64,000 bases of DNA from QWQI01 sp964608915 (GCA_964608915.1 CAZSQA010000001.1:62001-126000); one strand, 5' to 3'; numbered from the stretch's first letter, positions 45,590-54,636 are shown. The notes: a model not told the origin generated them from the letters alone. Made by a program: numbers and translations.

Positions 45590-45817
45590 ATGCCATCTCC
45601 CCATCTGCGCGTATTTCCTCGTCCTGAAGACCCGGCTCCGGCACCCCGGAGCGAGCCGAAGATCGTGATGAGCCTCGCGGAACTTTTTCCGCTACTTGCG
45701 GAAGCATATCGTGGAGATTACCTTTGGTTGGAAGATTTCGCGGATGACACCGTGATGGTGACGCGAGATCTTTACGAAGTGGTGCACGCTTTTGCCCAAT
45801 GCCGGCCGTCGGCCTGA
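45590..45817 (+). CDS. Small conserved-looking protein (75 residues)
   Basis: An ATG with GGAAG seven bases upstream opens 75 codons. After a proline-rich 25-residue start the sequence LAELFPLLAEAYRGDYLWLEDFADDTVMVTRDLYEVVHAFAQCR is compact, with aromatic and acidic residues spaced as in a folded alpha/beta domain. I recall similar short proteins in planctomycetes but cannot name a family. The STAS-domain gene follows after 131 bases, so a regulatory link is possible. Confidence 0.55.
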   Translation: MPSPHLRVFPRPEDPAPAPRSEPKIVMSLAELFPLLAEAYRGDYLWLEDFADDTVMVTRDLYEVVHAFAQCRPSA

Positions 45818-45948
45818 TCGGTGACGGGACTGAGACACTCACGGTCGGGAACAGGATTCGGGTTCGTTTCGTGACCTTCGTGTCGCGAGGACACTGTCGC
45901 GGACCCGAACCGGAGGGGCAGCGTGCCGGGACTGTGCGGAGGCACCCG

Positions 45949-46326
45949 GTGAACGATCGTGACGAGTCGGAAGATGTTCTGATCATCGAGCAACATGGCG
46001 ATTTTCTCGTGATCTCGGTCAGCCGTCTGATCATGGGACTGGATCATTCCTCCGGCGAGATCCTCGCCGGCATGATCCTGAACCGGATTCGTGAGATCGA
46101 AGTGCCGATGGTGATCGTGGATCTCGCCGGCGTGGAACTTTTCGACAGCATGTTTCTTTCGGTGCTTTTGCGTTGCTGGAAATCGTCCGCGACGCGTGGC
46201 GGCATGATGGTGATCTGCGGAGCGGGCGAGCGTGCCCTCGAACTCCTCAAAATCGTCAAACTTGACCTGCTCTGGCCGATTTACCGTGACCGGGAAGAGG
46301 CGATGGCGGCGTTGAGTTCGGACTGA
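45949..46326 (+). CDS. STAS-domain protein (anti-sigma factor antagonist-like)
   Basis: The 125-residue protein has the STAS fold: VLIIEQHGDFLVISVSRLIMG, IPVEVPM-like strand VPMVIVDLAGVELFDSMFLSVLLRCWKSSATRGGMMVICGAG and ALELLKIVKLDLLWPIYRDREEAMAAL. In antagonists of the SpoIIAA/RsbV type a Ser follows the DLxxVxxxDS segment; here FDSMFLSV keeps this Ser, so it could be phosphorylated by an anti-sigma kinase. The GTG at 45949 is fixed by GGAGG six bases upstream; upstream codons to 45799 look non-coding. No kinase is adjacent. Confidence 0.82.
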   Translation: MNDRDESEDVLIIEQHGDFLVISVSRLIMGLDHSSGEILAGMILNRIREIEVPMVIVDLAGVELFDSMFLSVLLRCWKSSATRGGMMVICGAGERALELLKIVKLDLLWPIYRDREEAMAALSSD

Positions 46327-46480
46327 AACGAACTTGCCCGATTTTCGTCGAAAACGGCTCACGCAGGTTGACAGTCGGCGTTCGGTCGAACATGATGAAT
46401 TCGTGGCGAAAGTCTCTGCAGTCCGATTGTCGATAGCCCGCACGGCGTTCCACGGAACGTTCGCCCGGAGGTCGTGAGGC

Positions 46481-47476
46481 ATGGGGATTTACGACCGGGA
46501 TTACTACGACGACGATCGTCGCGAAGGCATGGACTTTTTCCGTGGCGACGGTTCCGGCGTGCGCCTGCTGATCTTCGCCAACGTGGCGGTTTACGTTCTG
46601 CAGATCGCCTTTCGCGGCTCGCTCGAAGCTCTGTTCGCGGCCGACAGTCAGGCGATTCTGGGCGGTCAGGTCTGGCGGCTGTTCACGGCCAATTTTCTGC
46701 ACGATCCGCGAAATCCGTTCCACCTGATTTTCAACATGCTGATTTTCTGGTTCGCGGGCCGCGAGCTGGAATTGATGTACGGCCGGAAGAACTTTCTGAA
46801 GTTCTATGGCTTTGCCTGTGCCTTCAGCATGACGGCCTGGTTCCTGGCGGAACGGGCGATCAGCCCGGGCAGCGGTGCCGTGGCCATGGGAGCGTCGGGC
46901 GCCGTGATGGCGACGATGATGCTGCTGACGCTGCATTATCCTTATCGGCAGGTCATCTTCATCTTCATTCCCATGCAGCTTTGGGTTCTGATGTCGATCT
47001 ACGTGGCGATGGACTTCATCGGCCTGCTCGACGAATCACGCGGTATGGGCAACGGGCAAGTGGCTTTCGCCGGCCACCTGGGCGGCGTTCTGTTCGGCTA
47101 TCTCTACAAGAATTTCCGCTTCGAATTGCCGGATGTCGGGCGTTTCCTGCGGAATCGCCGCAGGCCGAAATTCAAGGTCGTCGGTCGCGAATGGCCTGAA
47201 GCCGAGCGTTGGAACGGCGAGCGTGGCGGCCGGTCGGAACGGGAGCGTGTGCGGACTCCGAAAGTGACTTCCGCCACCTCGACGAAGCCCAGCGTCCGTA
47301 CGAACGCGTCTCCGTTCTCATCCGCGAACGATTTGCCGGATTCCTTCGAAAGCCGTGTCGACGAGATTCTGACTAAAATCGCCAAGCAGGGTCAATCGTC
47401 ACTCACAGAGGACGAACGGAAAGTCCTCGACGAAGCGAGCCGAAGGGCACGCAGCAAACGAGGGAGCGGGAACTGA
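46481..47476 (+). CDS. Rhomboid-family intramembrane serine protease
   Basis: The 331-residue protein has six membrane helices with VWRLFTANFLHDPRNPFHLIFNML, the catalytic Ser139 in MGASGAV (GxSG) and His199 in AFAGHLGGVLFGYLY, so the dyad is complete. After the membrane domain a basic linker leads to a C-terminal segment (VDEILTKIAKQGQSSLTEDERKVLDEAS) seen in other bacterial rhomboids (DUF6576). Substrates are unknown. It stands alone in the plus direction. Confidence 0.93.
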   Translation: MGIYDRDYYDDDRREGMDFFRGDGSGVRLLIFANVAVYVLQIAFRGSLEALFAADSQAILGGQVWRLFTANFLHDPRNPFHLIFNMLIFWFAGRELELMYGRKNFLKFYGFACAFSMTAWFLAERAISPGSGAVAMGASGAVMATMMLLTLHYPYRQVIFIFIPMQLWVLMSIYVAMDFIGLLDESRGMGNGQVAFAGHLGGVLFGYLYKNFRFELPDVGRFLRNRRRPKFKVVGREWPEAERWNGERGGRSERERVRTPKVTSATSTKPSVRTNASPFSSANDLPDSFESRVDEILTKIAKQGQSSLTEDERKVLDEASRRARSKRGSGN

Positions 47477-47560
47477 TTCGCCGCCTCTGACCACCTGGCT
47501 TGCCCACGGTGTTGAATCTCCGACTGCAGGCCTCGGCGATCGATTCTGCCCGGACTCCAC

Positions 47561-48046
47561 ATGATCCAAGTACGCGATGCCACGGCTTCCGATATCGATT
47601 CGCTCTTCCGGTTCAACCAGGAACTCGCCTGGGAGACTGAGGGCCGCCACCTGCCGGACGAGATTCTCCGACAGGGCATCCTGGGCGCATTGGAATTTCC
47701 TGACCGGCTGCATTATTGGGTCGCTTACGAGACAGCCGACCCTGCGACCCCGATCGGTCAGGCCGCCGTGTCGTACGAATGGTCCGACTGGCGGAACGGC
47801 TGGATCTGGTGGCTCCAGTCCGTGTTCGTCGACTCGCGATTCCGCGGCCACGGCGCGTTCCGGGCCTTGCTCGACGCCATTCATGATGCCGCCCGACAGA
47901 ATGATCAGGTGATCGGCCTGCGGCTTTATGTCGAACATGAAAATGCAAAGGCACGCTCAGTTTACGAAAAGGTCGGCTTCGTTCCGGCCGGGTACGAAGT
48001 CATGGAACTGATGTGGGGCGACGTCACGTCCCGACCCGGGCATTGA
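47561..48046 (+). CDS. GNAT-family N-acetyltransferase
   Basis: The 161-residue enzyme has the GNAT fold: IQVRDATASDIDSLFRFNQEL, WWLQSVFVDSRFRGHGAFRALLDAIHDAARQ (acetyl-CoA loop region, with RGHG in place of the common RGxG) and LRLYVEHENAKARSVYEKVGFVPAGYEVMEL. It transfers an acetyl group to an unknown amine. It converges on thiS-thiG. Confidence 0.88.
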   Translation: MIQVRDATASDIDSLFRFNQELAWETEGRHLPDEILRQGILGALEFPDRLHYWVAYETADPATPIGQAAVSYEWSDWRNGWIWWLQSVFVDSRFRGHGAFRALLDAIHDAARQNDQVIGLRLYVEHENAKARSVYEKVGFVPAGYEVMELMWGDVTSRPGH

Positions 48047-48095
48047 TCCCCAGGCGGGCGAATTGCCTGGCCGATTGAGGTCGACACGGATCGAA

Positions 48096-49136
48096 TCAGC
48101 GGACCACGCCCTCGATCGGGCTCGACGCCGTGGCATAAAGCTTGCGCGGAATGCGACCCGCACGATAGGCAAGATACCCCGCAGTCATTGCGTGCCGCAT
48201 GGCGAAGGCCATTTTCAGAGGGTCCTGTGCCGAAGCGATGCCCGTGTTCAACAGCACTCCATCGCATCCCAGTTCCATCGCCACGGCGACGTCGCTGGCC
48301 GTTCCGACGCCGGCGTCGATCACGACGGGATAGTCCGGGTCCGTGCCCTTCAAGTCTTCCAGAATGATCCGGATGTTCGAGGAATTCAGTACGCCCTGAC
48401 CTGAACCGATCGGGCTGCCGGCAGGCATCACGCATGCCGCGCCCACCGCCTTCAGCCGGCGGGCGGTCACCGGGCAATCGCTCGTGTAGCAGAGAACCTG
48501 AAAGCCTTCTTTGACAAGAACCTCCGTCGCTTCGACGGTCGCGATCGGATCAGGCAGAAGAGTCCGCGGGTCCGAAAGCACTTCCAGCTTCACCCAGTCC
48601 GCCCCGGGATTGCCCAGGCCTTCGAGCAGTTCCCGGCCCAGTCGCGCGGTCCGCAGGGCCTCTTCGGAATTGAAACAGCCCGCGGTGTTGGGCAGAATCG
48701 TGATGCGGTCGAGGTCGATGAAGTCGAGGATATTTCGGCCGGATTTGTCCTGCAGCCGCTCGCGCCGCACGGCGACGGTCACGACTTCCGCCCCGCTGGC
48801 GGCCAGGCAGTCGCGCATCAGCTCGAGAGAGGCATACTTGCCGGTACCGACCATCAGCCGGTTGGTCAGCGTATGCGTGCCGATGCGCAGCGGCTCGATC
48901 AGCGATTCGCCCGATTCCGGTACAGGAGCACCACCACCGACCAGAGTGACGATTTCGACCTGGTCTCCCTCATTCAGCTTCGTTTCCGCGTGGTGCCTGC
49001 GTGTTACGAGGGCACGGTTTCTCTCGACGGCGACATGCTCAGGCCGCAGATCGAGACGCCGAATCAGGTCCGAGATCGTTAGCCCTTCGTCGACGGTCTG
49101 ATCGTTGCCATTCACGACAATGCGGATACGGTTCAA
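48096..49136 (-). CDS. thiG: Fused sulfur carrier ThiS and thiazole synthase ThiG
   Basis: The 346-residue protein joins two thiamine enzymes. Residues 1-69 are ThiS: a ubiquitin-like fold ending IVTLVGGG, the diglycine that becomes thiocarboxylate. Residues about 80-340 are ThiG: LTNRLMVGTGKY, VTVAVRRERL, ILPNTAGCFNSEEA, VKLEVLSDPRTLLPDP with the imine-forming Lys, AGSPIGSGQGV and DAGVGTASDVAVAMELG. In most bacteria the genes are separate because the ThiS Gly must be free. The TTG at 49136 is preferred because the only other start (TTG 49181) lies upstream of the predicted transcript start. Confidence 0.88.
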   Translation of the reverse strand: MNRIRIVVNGNDQTVDEGLTISDLIRRLDLRPEHVAVERNRALVTRRHHAETKLNEGDQVEIVTLVGGGAPVPESGESLIEPLRIGTHTLTNRLMVGTGKYASLELMRDCLAASGAEVVTVAVRRERLQDKSGRNILDFIDLDRITILPNTAGCFNSEEALRTARLGRELLEGLGNPGADWVKLEVLSDPRTLLPDPIATVEATEVLVKEGFQVLCYTSDCPVTARRLKAVGAACVMPAGSPIGSGQGVLNSSNIRIILEDLKGTDPDYPVVIDAGVGTASDVAVAMELGCDGVLLNTGIASAQDPLKMAFAMRHAMTAGYLAYRAGRIPRKLYATASSPIEGVVR

Positions 49137-49183
49137 GGCGGTCGTCTCTCTCGCTGGGGGCAGGGGGCAGTCCTTCCTCAAAT

Positions 49184-49213
49184 ACTATATGTCAATCGTG
49201 GAACACAGGACAA
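49184..49213 (-). promoter_or_regulatory. Candidate promoter of thiS-thiG
   Basis: On the minus strand TTGTCC (49213-49208, 4/6) and TATAGT (49189-49184, 5/6) with an 18-base spacer. The predicted start near 49176 leaves about 40 bases to the TTG at 49136, too short for a TPP riboswitch. Confidence 0.45.
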
Positions 49214-49400
49214 TCCGCGGTCGATCCGTCGTCCTTTCGGAAGTGGCGGATCGCTCCCCGGCGCGAATCGGTCAGGTTGAGCCTCCATATGGCCGATAAC
49301 CATGATGGAACCAGGACGGTTCCGGATCGAGAAACGCACTCTCCCGTCGCTTCGGGGGGGGCCGTATCTCACTGCCCAGGAAGGGGTATCTGCGAAGGCC

Positions 49401-51020
49401 ATGGTCAATCGCATCAACTGCGGCCGGGTTAACGGTCCGGCGACGATTTGTGTCGTAACGGTTCTGACGATTCTGACCTTCGGGGAAGCTCAGGCTCATG
49501 CGCAGGGCCCCACGGAACCTGAGGCCATTCGACATGGCGATCCTGAGGGTTCGCTCCTGGGGCGTTCTCCTGGCGACGCTCGCATCAACTCGCTCGACAC
49601 GAATCCGGCGACGCAAGGGTTCGTCGGCTCCGGGGCCGGTCAGGGTTCGCCGCGCGTTCCGACCAGCATCACTTTGCCAGGTTCGATCGAAGTCACTCGG
49701 CCGCCCAGCTCGGCCCTGCGTGCTCCTGCCGCCGAGCCATTGACCGACTTGCCCGTTTTCGGACCCCTGAATTTGCCGACACTCGAGACCGCCGACGAGG
49801 AAGGCCCCCCGGAAGGGCTGACGCTCGACGCCGCGATCGAGCAGCTCGTGACGGCCAACCTCGAACTGCGAGCGCGGGCCCTGGAATTGCCCCAGGGCGA
49901 CGCCGATATCCTGACCGCAGGCCTGCGGTCCAATCCTTTTCTGTATTACGACACCCAGTTGATCCCCTACGGAAAATTCAACGACCAGAAGCCCGGCGGG
50001 CAAACTCAATATGACCTGAACGTCACTATGCCGCTGGACCTCTCGCGTAAACGCCGAGCCCGCGTCCGGGTCGCGGTTCAGGCGCGTCGTGTGCTCGAAG
50101 CCCAGTATCAGGACTCGGTCCGCCTGATGATCTCGCAGCTTTATGTCGCTTATGTCGACGCGCTCGCGGCTCGGGAGACCGTACGCTATGCCCAGGCCAG
50201 CGTCGACAATTTCGAGAAGCTCGTGCAATTGACGCAGCAGCTTTACGAAAAAGGCAATCGAACCTCGGCCGATTTGAGCCGAGTCAAAGTCAAACGTAGC
50301 GCCGCCCTGGTCGGGCTCGAAGATTCCCAGGTATTCTATCGCAAGGCGAAGCAGAAACTTGTGGGTATGCTGGACCTGGCGATCGAGGACCCGGATCAGC
50401 TCGAACTTCGTGGTCTGCTGAAACCTTCCGTGCCGGAATTGCCTGAATATCCCATTCTGGTGGACATGGCTTACGCCAGCCGGCCGGATCTCCAGGCGTT
50501 CCGGATCGGCACCGAACGTGCTTACGAAGAAGTGCGGCTGTCCATGGCCAATCGCTTCAGCGACGTTTACCTGCTCTATCAGCCTTACACGGCTCAGGAC
50601 AATCGCCCCGAAGGCAAGCCCGTGGCGAACAGCTGGGCGATCGGCGTGACGGTGCCTCTGCCGATCTTCAACCGCAATCAGGGCAATATCGCCAGGGCCC
50701 GGATCAACGTGGATCAGACGCGTATCGAAACCGCCGCCCTGGAACGCCGAGTGAAGACGGAAGTCTTCGATGCCTTCGAAGAATATCGCATCAGTTCGAA
50801 AGCGCTCGAACGCATCGAGGACGAAATTCTTCCGATGGCCGAAAAGGTCCGGACAGATACCTTGACGCTGTTCTCGAGCGGTGAGCTGGAATTCAACGAT
50901 TTCGTCGCGGCCCAGCGGGAATACAACGACGTCGTCCGACAGTATCGCGACAGCCTGGCCCGCCATCGTCAGGCCGCCCTGGCGCTCAATACCGCCGTCG
51001 GTTGCCGTATCATGCCCTGA
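49401..51020 (+). CDS. TolC-family outer membrane efflux protein
   Basis: The 539-residue protein has a signal peptide (ICVVTVLTILTFGEAQAHAQ), a proline-rich linker, and two outer-membrane-efflux repeats of long helices: LTLDAAIEQLVTANLELRARALELPQGDADILTAGLRSNPFLYYD, then VRLMISQLYVAYVDALAARETVRYAQASVDNFEKLVQL, and the second copy ending RQYRDSLARHRQAALALNTAVGC. This is the TolC/CusC channel fold. No inner-membrane pump or adaptor is adjacent, so the partner cannot be named. The ATG at 49401 gives the signal; the frame is open back to 49302. Confidence 0.87.
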   Translation: MVNRINCGRVNGPATICVVTVLTILTFGEAQAHAQGPTEPEAIRHGDPEGSLLGRSPGDARINSLDTNPATQGFVGSGAGQGSPRVPTSITLPGSIEVTRPPSSALRAPAAEPLTDLPVFGPLNLPTLETADEEGPPEGLTLDAAIEQLVTANLELRARALELPQGDADILTAGLRSNPFLYYDTQLIPYGKFNDQKPGGQTQYDLNVTMPLDLSRKRRARVRVAVQARRVLEAQYQDSVRLMISQLYVAYVDALAARETVRYAQASVDNFEKLVQLTQQLYEKGNRTSADLSRVKVKRSAALVGLEDSQVFYRKAKQKLVGMLDLAIEDPDQLELRGLLKPSVPELPEYPILVDMAYASRPDLQAFRIGTERAYEEVRLSMANRFSDVYLLYQPYTAQDNRPEGKPVANSWAIGVTVPLPIFNRNQGNIARARINVDQTRIETAALERRVKTEVFDAFEEYRISSKALERIEDEILPMAEKVRTDTLTLFSSGELEFNDFVAAQREYNDVVRQYRDSLARHRQAALALNTAVGCRIMP

Positions 51021-51067
51021 TGTGGTCGAAGTACCGGGTGCCCGATTCGGCGGCGATTCCGAACCCG

Positions 51068-51688
51068 TCAGTTCGGCAGCTTCGGCAAACCTGCCTGGTC
51101 AGCTTCAGCGCCTGGAATCGCCTTCAGGGCATCGACGTTCGATTTGGTGTCGAAGGTCTTCTTTTCGAGCATGACGAACTGAGGCCGAAACTCGACGCCC
51201 CGTTGTTCGAAGCTCAGTTTGTAGACACGGGCCTGGCGCGTCTGCGTATCCAGGACGACGATCAGTTGTCCGCTGTCCGAAAGTGCACCTGTCGAAATCG
51301 CCTGGAGCAGGAAGTTCGGCGATTGCCCAGGCAGAATTCCGAAGTCATCCACCAGGTCGCGTTCCGTGAAATTGCTCAGAACACGCTTCTGCAAGCCGAT
51401 CTGTCGCATTTCCGGCATCGTGCCGATCAGTTTGCCCGATCGATAGTCCAGATAAACCAGTCCTTCGACCGGTATCTGTACTTTGCGGGCATCGTTGTAT
51501 TCGGCGGTGACGACGCAACTGATCAATGTCGAGCGATCGACCCCGGCCGAAGGCATCGCGAAAACGGGCCTCGAACTGCGCGTCAGACCGACCGCCGCCG
51601 TTCCGAGAACGAAACCAGCCGCCAGAATCGCCAGTGACCGGTGCCCCGGGCGGGATCTTTCGAACTGTTCCCACAAGCGCATCGTCAT
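51068..51688 (-). CDS. Uncharacterised single-pass membrane/secreted protein
   Basis: The 206-residue product has an N-terminal membrane helix (SLAILAAGFVLGTAAVGL) and an extracytoplasmic beta-rich domain with LVYLDYRSGKLIGTMPEMR and QLIVVLDTQTRQARVYKLSFEQRG. The ATG at 51688 is fixed by AAGGAGG nine bases upstream; a GTG at 51748 has no ribosome site. No known family. It converges on the TolC gene with 47 bases between stops. Confidence 0.65.
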   Translation of the reverse strand: MTMRLWEQFERSRPGHRSLAILAAGFVLGTAAVGLTRSSRPVFAMPSAGVDRSTLISCVVTAEYNDARKVQIPVEGLVYLDYRSGKLIGTMPEMRQIGLQKRVLSNFTERDLVDDFGILPGQSPNFLLQAISTGALSDSGQLIVVLDTQTRQARVYKLSFEQRGVEFRPQFVMLEKKTFDTKSNVDALKAIPGAEADQAGLPKLPN

Positions 51689-52128
51689 GCGACCGACCCT
51701 CCTTGCGAATTCGTGCCGACGTGATTCCGTTACGATATGATCTGACACGATTCGCGAAAACTGTCCAGATCAGTTCATCTTTCGACTCCCTTCTCCTGAA
51801 CCCCGATTTCAGGACGACAGCACCTGCCTCGCCCTTTCAGGGTGGCGGAATCGTACGGACCGGATGCCCCGCCTGAATCCGTCTTCGAATGTCCGAAAGC
51901 GACGCGTCAGCGAGCGATTCGAAACCGGCCGGGCGATCACCGGCCGGCATTCTCCGCAAAAAGGGCGAAACCAATTCGATCGCCGAAACTCGGATCTGGA
52001 CCTGTCGACTGAAAATCCGAATAATCGTTACTGTTCTCCCGACTGCATCGCATTCACCCTGGCCCCGGCAACACCGAATCCATTTCGAACGATCCGTCTG
52101 CCGGGCCTACTGCTTTCAGGTTTCCGCC
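51689..52128. other. Divergent region upstream of the small lipoprotein
   Basis: About 440 bases. A candidate promoter for the lipoprotein lies at 51997-52025; otherwise I see no gene, repeat or strong hairpin. Confidence 0.5.
51997..52025 (+). promoter_or_regulatory. Candidate promoter of the small lipoprotein gene
   Basis: TGGACC (51997-52002, 4/6) and AATAAT (52020-52025, 5/6) are 17 bases apart, with a start near 52032. Confidence 0.4.
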
Positions 52129-52329
52129 ATGATTCTGCGCCGAATTTCCTGGGTTCTGGCTTCCGTGATTCCCGTGCTGGCCTTCGCGGCTATCGGGTGC
52201 GGCGGCTCCGGCTCATCCGAAACGCCTCCGCCGGTCGAAGGCGTCAAGCCCACGCCGGATGCCCCCTTCGGCGGTCTCGGTAACCCTTACAACGAAGCCG
52301 ACAAGAAAACAGCGAAAAAGAAAGGCTGA
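52129..52329 (+). CDS. Small lipoprotein (66 residues)
   Basis: The ATG at 52129 opens a short lipoprotein: a hydrophobic signal (WVLASVIPVLAFAAIGC) with the lipobox Cys at residue 24, a Gly/Ser/Pro-rich stretch and a lysine-rich end (NEADKKTAKKKG). Many small planctomycete lipoproteins look like this; the mature part has no recognisable domain. The frame is open upstream to 51889, but only this start gives a signal peptide. Confidence 0.6.
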   Translation: MILRRISWVLASVIPVLAFAAIGCGGSGSSETPPPVEGVKPTPDAPFGGLGNPYNEADKKTAKKKG

Positions 52330-52562
52330 GGCGACTCGCTTTCCGAACGGCGGCAAGCTGCATCAGGCAGAGACCGGGGCCGAACAGCATGGCTGACGAG
52401 GCCCTGTCGTGTGCCTCGTACCAGTACGTTCGATTGGTTCGGGCTCGTCGCGCGAGCGATTCGCCCCCGATCGACCCCGCCTCCGAGTCATTCGGCCCGG
52501 TAGCTCTGTCACCGACCTGCCTGTCGTACCAATTACGGATTCCCTTTCGACGGCGACCGAAC

Positions 52563-54155
52563 ATGATTCATGCATTGCTGTTGCTGTCGATCGCAGGACT
52601 GTGTCAGGTCGAATCGCGACCGGCCAAGCCACCGCCCCTTCTTCCGCCCGCGCCACGAATCGCGCCGATCGGTCAGATCATTCTCGATTCCCCCAGCCAG
52701 GATTTTGCCTCGATCCTGGCCGAAGAACACGCGAAACTCAGCGAACTCTCGGAACGGTCGCCCGACGAATCGACTCGCCGAAGCGCGTCGGCGATCCTCA
52801 AACGGCTCGATCCGTTTCCGGAAGATCGTGCCCTGCAAGGGGTACGCTTCGAACTGATGCAGGAAGTCGTCCGCAATGGCGAATCGAGTGTCGCCTTCGA
52901 ATGGAACCGCACGCGTGAGCTTCGCGACTTGCGTGATTCCACGATCGATCGTTTGTGGAAGCTTGCCTCAAAAGCCGCGTTTCAGGAACGGTTTCGTGTG
53001 ACGGATCAGGCTTTGAGGGCGATCGTCGCTCGCGACCTCCAACAACCGGAGGCGTGGCGAGTGCTCGGCTACGTCGCCATTACCGACGGCTGGGCGACAC
53101 CCTACGCCGTGGCACAGTTGGAGCGTGACCGGGTGTTGCATCCCCGATTCGGCTGGCTCGAAAAGGACTGGGTCGAACCGCTCGATCAAGGCCAGTTGCC
53201 GATCGGCAAAGACGCCCGGACCGGCAAGGTCGCATTCGGCCCCGCGGCCGATGCCAACGCAGCTCATGCCGAATGGTCCAACGCCTGGGAGATCGTCACG
53301 GAGCATTTCCGTATTCGCAGCGACGTGCCGTTCGACGAAGCCGTCGCATTCGGGCGTAAGCTGGAGGCCTTCCATCAGTTTTTCTTCAGCTGGATGGCCG
53401 ACCTGATCGGCCCTGAACTGCCGCTGGCGAAACGGTGGCGTGCGAAGCTGTCGAAGCCGGTCGCGTCGCCAGTGGTGCACCACGTCGCCTATTTTGCCCG
53501 GAAGGAGAAATACGTCGAAGAGCTGACGCCGCTGGAAGGCCCTTCGATCGCGGACAGCATCGGCTATTATCGGCGCCCGCCTCAGGCCGCGAACAGCCGT
53601 CAGCGCGGCGGCAGGGGCATGTCCTACTTCTTTCAGGACAAGGGTGGGCAGCTGCCGGTCGAGGCGACGCTCTATCACGAAGCATCGCATCAGCTTCTGT
53701 TCGAAATGGCCGGCCGTGACCGGCTCGATGCGAACCGGGGCCATTATTGGCTCTTCGAAGGTCTCGGCACTTGCTTCGAGACACTTAAGACAGAGGGCGA
53801 CAATCATTTGCGCTTCGGGCTGCCGACCGGGCCCCGCATGGACGTAGCCCGCAGGCGGATTCTCGACGACAAGGCCTACACCCCTTACGAAGTGTTCGAA
53901 GCCTACGGCAAGGCCGGATTCGAATCGCCCGCGAAAATCTACGACCATTACGCCCAGGCGATGGCCCTGACGCTGCACTTTCTCATGCATCCGGAACCAC
54001 GCACGCGCGACATTTTTCTCGATTATGCCCGGGATGCGTACAAAGGCCGGCTGCGTGGCGCGCGTGGTCTGGCCGAACGGCTGGGTCTCGAATCGGGTGC
54101 CCTGGATCAACAGTTTATCGAATACCTCAAACGCACGGCCCCGGCACGCAGTTGA
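52563..54155 (+). CDS. Secreted DUF1570 gluzincin-like protein
   Basis: The 530-residue protein starts with a short signal (IHALLLLSIAGLCQVES). The N-terminal 200 residues are helical. WEIVTEHFRIRSDVPFDEAVAFGRKLEAFHQFFFSW begins the DUF1570 domain and LYHEASHQLLFEMAGRDRLDANRGHYWLFEGLGTCFE holds HEASH plus the downstream FEG Glu, the zinc ligands of gluzincins. DUF1570 is largely planctomycete-specific. It is similar in layout to the secreted peptidase at 44222. Start is chosen by the signal peptide; the frame is open to 52389. Confidence 0.82.
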   Translation: MIHALLLLSIAGLCQVESRPAKPPPLLPPAPRIAPIGQIILDSPSQDFASILAEEHAKLSELSERSPDESTRRSASAILKRLDPFPEDRALQGVRFELMQEVVRNGESSVAFEWNRTRELRDLRDSTIDRLWKLASKAAFQERFRVTDQALRAIVARDLQQPEAWRVLGYVAITDGWATPYAVAQLERDRVLHPRFGWLEKDWVEPLDQGQLPIGKDARTGKVAFGPAADANAAHAEWSNAWEIVTEHFRIRSDVPFDEAVAFGRKLEAFHQFFFSWMADLIGPELPLAKRWRAKLSKPVASPVVHHVAYFARKEKYVEELTPLEGPSIADSIGYYRRPPQAANSRQRGGRGMSYFFQDKGGQLPVEATLYHEASHQLLFEMAGRDRLDANRGHYWLFEGLGTCFETLKTEGDNHLRFGLPTGPRMDVARRRILDDKAYTPYEVFEAYGKAGFESPAKIYDHYAQAMALTLHFLMHPEPRTRDIFLDYARDAYKGRLRGARGLAERLGLESGALDQQFIEYLKRTAPARS

Positions 54156-54361
54156 GTCGGCGGATGCCCCAAGCTACTTTTGAGCAGGGGTTTGCATAAC
54201 TTCTGAGTGTCGGTCATCGGCAATCCCGCATCCGGAATTCATGTTTTTTTCGGAAATTCCACAAAATTTTCGGATTTTTCGCCAACTTTTTCGATCGAGC
54301 TGCGTATCTATTACCAGAGACGCGAGATTCGAGCGGAGCGGCGAAGGGTTGGGCGGCCATC

Positions 54362-54426
54362 GAGGATGGGCCGTCACTTTCGGGACGATCCGGCGAATGT
54401 GAAGGTGACCGGAAGGAGCTGACACC
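54362..54426 (+). promoter_or_regulatory. csrA leader with clustered GGA motifs
   Basis: Four GGA triplets (54364, 54383, 54411, 54415) lie in the 63 bases before csrA; the last two overlap the AAGGAG ribosome site. CsrA binds GGA, so the protein may repress its own translation. Upstream, 54241-54300 is an unusually T-rich stretch but gives no clear promoter. Confidence 0.45.
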
Positions 54427-54636
54427 ATGTTGGTTTTGAGCCGCAAGTTGAACGAGAGCATCGTGATTGGCGACAAGGTGACCGTGACGGTGCTGAAAGT
54501 GGACCGCAATTGTGTACGCATCGGCATCGAGGCGCCTGCCGACGTACCCATTTTCCGCATGGAACTTCTCGAAGGTCGCCATGACGAGGGTGCTGTCAGC
54601 CCTGTTTCCGGGGCTGCTCCTCACGGCTTCGAATGA
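54427..54636 (+). CDS. csrA: Carbon storage regulator CsrA
   Basis: The 69-residue RNA-binding protein begins MLVLSRKLNESIVIGDKVTV and continues VDRNCVRIGIEAPADVPIFRMELLE, the CsrA fold with the conserved RNA-binding Arg (FRMEL). CsrA dimers bind GGA in mRNA leaders and block or stabilise them. The final 18 residues are a nonconserved tail. The ribosome site AAGGAG is strong. No fliW, its usual antagonist, is adjacent. A terminator follows. Confidence 0.94.
   Translation: MLVLSRKLNESIVIGDKVTVTVLKVDRNCVRIGIEAPADVPIFRMELLEGRHDEGAVSPVSGAAPHGFE

Noticed and set aside
45184..45627. A 147-codon open frame between the secreted peptidase and the STAS region.
   Set aside because: No ribosome site, poor codon bias, no domain, and it overlaps the better supported 75-residue gene.
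49137..49300. A possible TPP riboswitch upstream of thiS-thiG, suggested by an AACCTGA word.
   Set aside because: The conserved CTGAGA element is missing and the predicted transcript leader is only about 40 bases.
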